From NCBI GenBank assembly GCA_001460835.1, contig CYKH01001607.1, forward strand, positions 6,338 to 30,627: a DNA stretch of 24,290 nt, in the 5' to 3' direction. How positions within the stretch are numbered: position 1 is the stretch's first letter; each line of letters begins with the position of its first letter. This DNA is from Bodo saltans (lineage: Eukaryota; Euglenozoa; Kinetoplastea; Eubodonida; Bodonidae). A model generated the notes under the pieces. The model was given only the letters and a program-made list of their open reading frames with translations, had not been told where the DNA came from and did no database searches. The position numbers and the translations under genes were made by a program. Below are positions 8,455-15,479 of this stretch, piece after piece.

Positions 8455-9378
8455 ATGTCGGGAGTGATTAGCAGCGCACTTCGCGGGGGTGCGAGTCGCC
8501 TGGCAACGACAATGGCCCCTGAGGGCCACCGCAGTAGCCCTCCAGCGTCCTTTGACACTCTGTTGACTTGGTTTGCTATTTCCACGTTAGCCTACGTGTG
8601 CTTTATCAGGCTGCCTGCCCGGTTGGCCCCGCAGTATAGTTTGGTAACTCGCTCCGCCACCTCCTTCAATGATTTTGCGTGGGCTGCGCATAGTCTTCAT
8701 TTGTGTTCAACGTTGTGGGTAGTGTTCGACCTCGTATTCCGTGCGTTGTGCCTTCTGCTGTTGCCGCTGTCGTCGCTACGACGATTGCAGTACATCTACG
8801 TCGCTGCTGCCGCCTCACCATCGTCGGCTTCGTCGTCCGGTAGCCAACGCTCCTCCGTTCCTGTTGTATTTCCAGATAGCATCATGACGCTGTTAGATGG
8901 ACTTCGTGTAACGTTCACAGCCGGCGATTCGATCTTTCTTACGACAACTGCTGCGTCGTCTCCATCGTTCGTGGCCTCATCATCACCACTCGCCGCCTCT
9001 CCTTCTTCTGCCGACACAATGGAAGGCTCCCTTCCTCCTTTCGTTCTGAGCCTTCGAGCAGTGACGTGTCTCACCACCGCACTTTGCTTGACTGCGATTG
9101 TACTCTGCACGTGGTGGACCCACACGCGCAAGTACCTAAAAGGAACACTCCTTGAACAGAACATGACCATGACGGACCCGCGCACAGGTGACCCGATGCC
9201 CCTTCCCAAGCAGTACGCAGTCCCTGTCTCGGCCGTTCCCAAAACCACATGGATGCTGCTGTGGATGGTATGTGTCTTGAGCTGCTTTGCGTGGCATCGG
9301 GCACTTCCTGCGTTGACAAGTGTGGTGTTCCCTGCAGCGACGTGTGCATTGCTTGCATTGGACGTGTTGATGCCTTGA
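8455..9378 (+). CDS. Small multi-pass membrane protein, unrecognised
   Basis: The 307-aa product has at least four hydrophobic blocks: about 33-53, 74-106 (long enough for one long or two short helices), 198-222, and 265-307 (probably two helices running to the C-terminus). A Ser/Ala-rich, low-complexity loop of about 70 residues (120-195) separates the second and third blocks. A short polar segment (about 225-260) holds a DPRTGDPMPLPKQY stretch. I do not recognise the family and give no function. The frame is open upstream to 8332, with ATG at 8335, but that part contains two pyrimidine tracts with AGs, and the first ATG left after splicing is 8455. The 41 extra N-terminal residues (beginning MIIIFFTIPQ) are therefore unlikely to be translated. 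Confidence 0.78.
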   Translation: MSGVISSALRGGASRLATTMAPEGHRSSPPASFDTLLTWFAISTLAYVCFIRLPARLAPQYSLVTRSATSFNDFAWAAHSLHLCSTLWVVFDLVFRALCLLLLPLSSLRRLQYIYVAAAASPSSASSSGSQRSSVPVVFPDSIMTLLDGLRVTFTAGDSIFLTTTAASSPSFVASSSPLAASPSSADTMEGSLPPFVLSLRAVTCLTTALCLTAIVLCTWWTHTRKYLKGTLLEQNMTMTDPRTGDPMPLPKQYAVPVSAVPKTTWMLLWMVCVLSCFAWHRALPALTSVVFPAATCALLALDVLMP

Positions 9379-9593
9379 TCACAACCATAGGCTCTGCAAG
9401 TTTTTTTTTTCCCGCGACAAAATCCCCAGACAGTTGGTGACGTTTTGGTGTTCCTTAGTATTGTTCTTTTTTTTTGTTTCGTGTGATTATTTCCGAAGAA
9501 ATAATAGGAATCGCTCAAGCTTTTTAAGTCGAGGCAACCCATAAAGAGACACACTTAAAGAGTGTTTGTGGAATTCAACTGCGACAGAGCCAA

Positions 9594-9605
9594 TCATTTT
9601 TTCAG
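9594..9605 (+). promoter_or_regulatory. Predicted spliced-leader acceptor for the cyclase-like gene
   Basis: A short T tract (9597-9602) ends in CAG with AG at 9604-9605, and the first ATG after it is 9663. Stronger T tracts lie upstream at 9400-9411 and 9466-9475. An A15-like run follows at about 9620-9636 inside the predicted 5' UTR. Confidence 0.45.
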
Positions 9606-9662
9606 CCTTGTGAGAAATAACAAAAAAAAAAAAAAACCCCAACACAATAGTAGCAACAACAG

Positions 9663-12600
9663 ATGCTTGGTGTTGAAAGAAAACGAAGCGGTGACACAAA
9701 CAGTGCGCTGTCCTCCACGAGGAGGCCGCATTCCCAGACAGTGATTGTGACGATTGCCAGCGAGCCACCTCCAACAAGCTCACGACAACAACTAGCCCAA
9801 CAACAGGGATCGTCGTCCCTTTCAGGGGAACGTACCACATCGTCCTCCTCGGGAGGCCAAAAACAACAACACGATCAGCAGCAACAACAACAGAAGCTCC
9901 AGCAGCAGCTACAACATCAACAGCGCCAGCAACTCGCGCGAATCCCAAACAACATTACGCTTCAAGATTTTGTTCCGGTGCTTCTAGAGACCGATGACGC
10001 GACCCCAGCTCGTGACACTTTCAGCTGGCTGTTTCCTGAATTCGGGCCAACTGAGGCCGAAGACGAATTTTCCATTTTTAATCAATTTCGGCGTGTGACA
10101 ACTTTCTTCGTCGTCCTCGCGTGCTTTATTGTGTATCTTCCTGCAACCATCGCGCGCATGACGGAGGATCACGGATCGTGCCGCGGTGCCGCGTGCATTA
10201 TCGGCCTCGTCTCTCAGATCCTATGGATATGGTGCGTTGTCGTCCTTGGATATCTCCTCCGACAGCACATCAAGTACACCCGACTATTTGAGTACAATAA
10301 GAAACACATTAGATCGGTGGGGAATCGTGTGCAGCAAGCGACATCGCCGGAAGCCTTCGCTAACCACACGCTCGATACCGTTCTCCCAGTGGCAGCTGCG
10401 GGCCAAGTTGGCACCTCGGTCGCCACCACAGCGATAGCACCGTCATCCGTGACGGAAGTAGAATCGTCAGCAATACCAAATACGTCGATGCCGGGAGTCC
10501 CCCCACTACTAGGCAGTGGTGGTGGAGTCGGCCCGACGGCAACAGCAACAGCGCCACCGTCCGCATTTTTGATAAGTGAGCTGCGCAGGTCTTCCATCAC
10601 GCTCGACATGGAAGGCCCACAATCGCCGACGATTGCGCAAAGCACAATCACAGTAGCAATGGACGAGCGCCAGAAGTACTTAGCATTAGCTCGTCAACGC
10701 ATGCGACTTCACGCAACCTGGCACGAAATCGCGTGTGGTTGCGCCTTGGTTGGCTTTTTTGGACATGGATTGGCGTTCCTGGCGGAACGTGAGAATTGTA
10801 CGCTTGGGATATCACACCTTTCGTTACAAGCTCAGAGAGAATCCTGCACACACACTGTTCAGCTGGAAGCCAGTTTTCTGATTGGGGCGTTGCTCTCTGC
10901 GACCGGCCTTATCCCAGTGCGCATGCCTTTAGTGATCTCCATCTTTAGCGTCGCAACTGCGTTCTTATTGCTCAGCTGGTGGTACTTGCGTCCACGAGTT
11001 GCCGAGGACATCACGTCGGCCTCTCACGGAGTCCTTGCTGTCGCTTGCAGTGCCGCCGTCATCACGGCGATGTGGAGAGCGTTCAAGAGGGAGCGCCATA
11101 TGCGCGTGGCGTTTAAGAAGCTCTGCGACATTCAAACCAACATCGCACAGCTGGCCATTCTCCGACAACACACAGGCAGCTTAGTCGGCCCCGCGATCCC
11201 ACCTGACATTGCCAAAATTGTTGCTACTCGCCAGGAGTTATTCGACTACAGCGGCGATGCTGCAGTTCTCTGCGTTGGAATACGCGACTTGAGTATCGTC
11301 GCGTCAGACTCTTCATGTTCAGAAATCACAGACTTCCTTCAACGGTGGTTTCTCGTCCTGGACTCAATCAAGTTGTGCTTCCCACGGTGCTTTAAAATTC
11401 ACTGCTTCGGGGACCGCTACATGGTGGTGGCAGGATGGGAACAATATCTCCCCAATGAAGAGAAGGAGAAGATGACAGCGGCGACTATCGCAGAAACACA
11501 ACGAGCAATAGATGGAAATAATGGAGCCGCGTCGAAAAATGCACATCAGCAACTTCGTGAAATGATTGGTCCGGAGGAGTCCAGCATGTTCCTGGAGCAA
11601 CCAACTCTGATGGTATCCCCTCCCCCCGCCCCGATATTATTGGTGCAGCAGCCCTCCTCTGAATTCTCTCCTGACCAGCCCGCATCGAATCCAGCGCTGA
11701 AGGCAAAATGGAACACAGAGTGTGTCTACAGCTTTGGCCTCGTGCTTGCACGCATACTCCAGCCAGAATTCTTTGAGCGGCTGTGGTGTACGGTGCGAGG
11801 GGTGTACTGGACTCCAGGAGCAACACCGCGATCGCGCGATGAATCCCAGATGGTGTCGGTTGCTATTTCCGCGGACATAGGTAGAGCCGCGGGAGTCTTG
11901 CTGGCCGGCACCACGTTAAGTTATGTTGCTGTAGGCGATGCCGTCTCGAGGTGCCAGCGATTGGTGAACAACGCGCCGTCATCGGGGTTCTTTGTCTCAC
12001 ACGAATTCCAGCGATGCTTGGGCTTCGCGGTGGACCCGTACATCTGCACAGTGATGCCAGACGAAACACAAAAATCTGCGATTGAACGAGAGCTGGAGTC
12101 GTCCCTTGGGGTCAATTTGTGGAACGCTCCCGTGTTGCAGTCCATTGGTGAGTCGATGGATGACAACGGTGCCAGCGTCGTTGTCGCTGCGGGCGACGAT
12201 CCTCACCATCACCAGCAACACGTGACCCCAGCAAGAAGGAAGATTGCTTCTGCAACGTCACCGCAAGACGAGGGTGTCTTTTTGGCAAATTCTGGACGAA
12301 GCCAGAACCCGAACATGCCCGTTCGCACTGTCAATAGTCTCACCATACATCAACAACAACAACTGCAGCAGCATAAGAAGCGCAGTCTTGGCGGCTCCAA
12401 TTCCCCTGCGGACGACTTCGTGTCGCCCCTTCCCTCGCCTAGTCTGCGAAACCCTCTTGTGCCGCAACAAAACACCCCAGGTGGAACACACATCCCTCCG
12501 CCCTCGCCCCAACAACAGCAGCAGCTCCAGTACCAACAAACGTTGATTCACTCATCTAGCAACCCGCTTCAAAATACATCGTCAGGAACGACACTGCTCC

Positions 12601-14372
12601 ACTCGAGCAGTTCTCGATCCCAAACCTCACAACAGATCCTTGAGCTCATCCACAAGGAGCTCGAAGTGAACCCCTTCTCAATCGAAGGAGATATTTTTGA
12701 CTTGTATCGACTCACGAATGACGAGTCCGAGAAACAGTACATCACGTGGGTGGAGCGTGCCACGGCAAAGCGACGCGAAGAATTTGTGACCTGGTTCCTG
12801 TTGTGTGTTGTGTGCAGCTTGGTCTATCTGGCGTCGACACTCATCTACGGGGCAAGTCTCGTGCCGATTCCATCCCCAGCATCTCTATTCTTGCTGAGCG
12901 CCATTATTGCGGTGTTCGGGATTCTGTTTACTTTGCTGTGGTACCCGTCCATGCTGGATGACTGGATGCTGTTATGTATCGGTGTCGTTCACCACGTGGC
13001 CGTCATGGCAGGCTTCTTCCAAGCTGTTGCGCAAGACGACGCGACACTCGCAGCCTCAAGCAGCCGGGCTGTCCTTCTCTGGTTGTTGACCCACGTGATC
13101 ATGGCGAGACTGCCTGCCCCTGCCACCTCCCACATTCTTGTGGATCTTGCACTTGATGCGCTATGGAGCGTTCCCTTCGTCGTCGTAAGTGGTGTCGCGT
13201 TTGCAAATACAACAGACGGGGTAGACCGAATGCCAAATGCCTACATCGCCACACACGTCATCGCGGAGTTGTTCGTATGTAGTCTGTTGTTGTTTGCACG
13301 CGCACGCAGCGAAGAAGCAAAGCGAAACACCTACGCCATCTCGATGCGCCTGAAGGACCTCAATGAATCGTACCGCAAAGACGTGTCGGATCTTCGCAAA
13401 CTTCTTGAGCGCCTTGTTCACAACAAAGACGTCGTTGATGAGCTTCTACCGGCGTTTGTGCAGCAACAGCAACAACAACAATTGCAGCAATCGCGGAGGC
13501 GCAGCAGCAAAGGCAGCAAAGGAAGTGGCAGTGCCGTCGGTGGTGGGCGTTCTGCTCGAGATACGATCCTCTTAGGGGTTTCGTCACACAACCCGCTTGC
13601 ATCCAGCCAAGCCACTCGAAGCGGCGGTGGGCTGATTGGCTCCGTGCGCGAGACGTCATTTTTGATCTGCACGATGGCGTTTAACGGGAACACACCGATG
13701 CCGAAAAGATCTTCGAGACGAGCGCAAGCAATGAATCAAATGAAGCCGATCTTAAAGCCAATGTGGAAGTTTTTTGGGCAGCTCGAGGAGGTGCTCACGA
13801 ATAATCCAGAATGTGCTGGTGCGACAGTGGTGAAAACAAATGGCGACATGATTCTCTTCACCCCTAAAACAGAGCGAAGTGGTGGTGGTAGTGGTGGCGA
13901 CGCCAATGACGACGCGAATGTTGATAACAATGCGAACAGCGGAAACATGGAGCCTCGTTCGTCCAGAATCATCGGCTCTGTAAGCATGCTGGAACTTGCA
14001 TTGGCGCTGTATCACTTAGGTGCGTCTGTGTCGGGTGTGGAGATGCGTCTGGTGTTGTCCTTTGGGCCCCTTGCAGGAGCAATTTTAGGCTCATGCGCCC
14101 TTTCACTAGAATACTACGGATCTTCGGCGTTTATTGCGTACGAACTCACTCAGCGCGCATTGCCACGCGTTGTTGCAACGGACACATTTATTCGCACAGC
14201 ACCGGCAGAAGTGAGTAAGAGCGAAAAATGGTCGTTGGGATCGCCCCAAAATGAACGGATTCAGCAGTACGGATTCGTGCGCGTTGTTCCTGTCGTGTTC
14301 AAGCAAGCTCCTACACTTGACGGCTCTCGCCGAAGCACTACAACAGGGACCGCCTTGCCGCGGTGGCAGTAA
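9663..14372 (+). CDS. Double-cassette class III cyclase-like membrane protein (6TM-C1-6TM-C2), probable pseudoenzyme
   Basis: The 1569-aa protein begins with a Gln-rich tail (about 60-95). Six membrane helices follow between about 146 and 475, with a long Ser/Thr/Pro loop after the second. A class III nucleotidyl cyclase homology domain lies at about 510-790 and is recognised by GDRYMVVAG. It continues with a second core, VSVAISADIGRAAGVLLAG then VGDAVSRCQRL. A Gln/Ser-rich linker (about 800-1010) leads to six more helices (about 1039-1212), a short coiled segment and a degenerate second cyclase-like domain (about 1330-1530, VVKTNGDMILF and LEYYGSSAFIAYEL). This is the topology of animal transmembrane adenylyl cyclases. 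By eye-alignment C1 keeps the second metal Asp (584) but has Gly539 for the first. C2 keeps the Lys (1391) but has Glu1483, Phe1490 and Glu1494 at the Asp, Asn and Arg positions. Activity looks unlikely; a regulatory role is inference. Confidence 0.88.
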   Translation: MLGVERKRSGDTNSALSSTRRPHSQTVIVTIASEPPPTSSRQQLAQQQGSSSLSGERTTSSSSGGQKQQHDQQQQQQKLQQQLQHQQRQQLARIPNNITLQDFVPVLLETDDATPARDTFSWLFPEFGPTEAEDEFSIFNQFRRVTTFFVVLACFIVYLPATIARMTEDHGSCRGAACIIGLVSQILWIWCVVVLGYLLRQHIKYTRLFEYNKKHIRSVGNRVQQATSPEAFANHTLDTVLPVAAAGQVGTSVATTAIAPSSVTEVESSAIPNTSMPGVPPLLGSGGGVGPTATATAPPSAFLISELRRSSITLDMEGPQSPTIAQSTITVAMDERQKYLALARQRMRLHATWHEIACGCALVGFFGHGLAFLAERENCTLGISHLSLQAQRESCTHTVQLEASFLIGALLSATGLIPVRMPLVISIFSVATAFLLLSWWYLRPRVAEDITSASHGVLAVACSAAVITAMWRAFKRERHMRVAFKKLCDIQTNIAQLAILRQHTGSLVGPAIPPDIAKIVATRQELFDYSGDAAVLCVGIRDLSIVASDSSCSEITDFLQRWFLVLDSIKLCFPRCFKIHCFGDRYMVVAGWEQYLPNEEKEKMTAATIAETQRAIDGNNGAASKNAHQQLREMIGPEESSMFLEQPTLMVSPPPAPILLVQQPSSEFSPDQPASNPALKAKWNTECVYSFGLVLARILQPEFFERLWCTVRGVYWTPGATPRSRDESQMVSVAISADIGRAAGVLLAGTTLSYVAVGDAVSRCQRLVNNAPSSGFFVSHEFQRCLGFAVDPYICTVMPDETQKSAIERELESSLGVNLWNAPVLQSIGESMDDNGASVVVAAGDDPHHHQQHVTPARRKIASATSPQDEGVFLANSGRSQNPNMPVRTVNSLTIHQQQQLQQHKKRSLGGSNSPADDFVSPLPSPSLRNPLVPQQNTPGGTHIPPPSPQQQQQLQYQQTLIHSSSNPLQNTSSGTTLLHSSSSRSQTSQQILELIHKELEVNPFSIEGDIFDLYRLTNDESEKQYITWVERATAKRREEFVTWFLLCVVCSLVYLASTLIYGASLVPIPSPASLFLLSAIIAVFGILFTLLWYPSMLDDWMLLCIGVVHHVAVMAGFFQAVAQDDATLAASSSRAVLLWLLTHVIMARLPAPATSHILVDLALDALWSVPFVVVSGVAFANTTDGVDRMPNAYIATHVIAELFVCSLLLFARARSEEAKRNTYAISMRLKDLNESYRKDVSDLRKLLERLVHNKDVVDELLPAFVQQQQQQQLQQSRRRSSKGSKGSGSAVGGGRSARDTILLGVSSHNPLASSQATRSGGGLIGSVRETSFLICTMAFNGNTPMPKRSSRRAQAMNQMKPILKPMWKFFGQLEEVLTNNPECAGATVVKTNGDMILFTPKTERSGGGSGGDANDDANVDNNANSGNMEPRSSRIIGSVSMLELALALYHLGASVSGVEMRLVLSFGPLAGAILGSCALSLEYYGSSAFIAYELTQRALPRVVATDTFIRTAPAEVSKSEKWSLGSPQNERIQQYGFVRVVPVVFKQAPTLDGSRRSTTTGTALPRWQ

Positions 14373-14410
14373 AACGTGTGGGTGTTGCGTGTGTGCGCGC
14401 GTTTTGTTGT

Positions 14411-14462
14411 GTTTCCAAAAGGAACAACGATGCCGAAAACAAGATCTTCGAGGCGCGCACTG
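14411..14462 (+). pseudogene. Decayed fragment resembling codons 1338-1355 of the cyclase-like gene
   Basis: The bases at 14428-14452 match 13696-13717 of the upstream gene. A 12-base identical block and a 10-base identical block are separated by a 3-base insertion, and weaker similarity extends on both sides. Read in the frame of the ATG at 14430, this gives TTMPKTRSSRRA, compared with NTPMPKRSSRRA in the gene. The reading frame then ends 14 codons later. It looks like a remnant of a local partial duplication. Confidence 0.4.
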
Positions 14463-14589
14463 CCTGATGATGACACTTCGATCTCGGGTATCAATGAGGA
14501 TGTGTGAATGCCGCGGATAAATATGTCCATGGGATGGTAGGACAACACAAGCAGTAAAAACGGTAGCAAAGTTAGAAAGAAGAGGATGA

Positions 14590-14605
14590 GGGGGGGGGGG
14601 GGGGG
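14590..14605. repeat. G16 homopolymer
   Basis: Sixteen consecutive G on the + strand, just after a purine-rich stretch (14560-14589). The opposite strand is a long pyrimidine run. It could form a quadruplex, or it could be a sequencing-length error. No gene reads through it. Confidence 0.9.
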
Positions 14606-14756
14606 ATGCTTGCCTATACAGGAAGAGAAACAAAGCCATGTCACATAACCCACATCCTCTTCTATTTTCGTTTTCGCTGGGCGAAGAAAGCGAGCAAGTC
14701 TTGATGAGTTGACCTCTGAATCAACGCTCATCTTTTTTTGTGTATTTATCCATACC

Positions 14757-14786
14757 ACCTTTTCTTCTTCTCGCCCCACACCACAG
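14757..14786 (+). promoter_or_regulatory. Orphan spliced-leader acceptor-like site
   Basis: A strong C/T tract (14757-14775) is followed by ACACCACAG with AG at 14785-14786. No convincing ORF follows directly; the next acceptor-like AG is at 14991-14992. It may be an alternative site for the downstream gene or the start of a short transcript. Confidence 0.3.
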
Positions 14787-14993
14787 CTTCCAACACAACA
14801 GCAGCTCCAAGCAACTTTGGGCGTGAACAGCATACCCGTATTGTGACGGTAAAGGGCGAATACGACGACTATCATTTATGTGTGTGTGCTGTCCCCCGTC
14901 TTTCCTTCTTTTTTTTTGTTTCACACCGTCTTTGATTCAAAAAATCCCATCGTTGTGTTTTATCTTGTGTTCTTTTGCAACAAACAAAAAAGA

Positions 14994-15071
14994 ATGTTTG
15001 AATTTCGGGACAAATGGAGAAGAATAGATCGAAGGGAGTACGTACACAGACTACGTGTGCTGCTCTGCTAA
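14994..15071 (+). CDS. Possible 25-codon small ORF
   Basis: The ATG at 14994 lies one base after an AG (14991-14992) that ends a long pyrimidine-rich region (14886-14975). It encodes 25 residues beginning MFEFRDKWRRIDRREYVH, a basic, possibly helical peptide with a hydrophobic end. It has the position expected of a trans-spliced start codon but no recognisable family. It is short enough to be chance. Confidence 0.15.
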   Translation: MFEFRDKWRRIDRREYVHRLRVLLC

Positions 15072-15390
15072 AGCATATGGCCAATAACTACATCCCAACA
15101 AAAATGAGATTTGAGAGTATGAATGGGGAAGGAACGACGCGCTACTAGAAAAGAGAGGAGGTTCTCACAAGGCACCCTCTAAATCTTTTTTAAGTGGTAT
15201 TTTTATTTATTTTGCTCCCTCCCCATCTTCCGTGCGCAAAACCCCTTACTAAACAGCACGCAGCACAAGGAACCTTTAGTCCAACTCTCCACCACACGTT
15301 AACACACAATTTTTGATCACATTACTCTGGTAATTGTTTTTGGATGTTTATCGCGATACTCACTATCTCTTTTTCAAAATACAATAATGA

Positions 15391-15441
15391 TTTTTTCCCC
15401 CGCTTTCGCTTTCTCTTTGATAACAAACGTTAACGACATAG
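15391..15441 (+). promoter_or_regulatory. Predicted spliced-leader acceptor for the tepsin-like gene
   Basis: A strong C/T tract (15391-15418) is followed by the first AG at 15440-15441. The ATG at 15387 lies before the tract, so the mRNA would start translation at 15480 (or 15486). Confidence 0.6.
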
Positions 15442-15479
15442 AGAGTGAGAAGGTATCGCGCACCAATTTCAACATCATC

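Larger units (their letters stand above)
14373..15479. other. 1.1-kb gap between the cyclase-like and tepsin-like genes
   Basis: This is the longest gap in the window. It holds a short decayed copy of part of the upstream gene (14411-14462), a G16 run (14590-14605), and three pyrimidine-tract/AG sites (near 14757-14786, 14900-14992 and 15391-15441). A 25-codon ORF starts right after the second site. No full-size gene is present. tRNA and snRNA signatures were not seen by eye. The extra acceptor-like sites suggest that a small transcript may be processed from here. Confidence 0.5.

Noticed and set aside
14994-15071. The 25-aa ORF as ribosomal protein L41 (also about 25 aa and basic)
   Set aside because: It lacks the near-continuous Arg/Lys run of L41 and contains acidic and hydrophobic residues not found there. 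It is kept only as an uncertain small ORF.
15387-15479. ATG at 15387 as the start of the tepsin-like protein with a signal-peptide-like N-terminus
   Set aside because: The hydrophobic residues are encoded by the pyrimidine tract before the acceptor, and the ENTH domain begins naturally at 15480.
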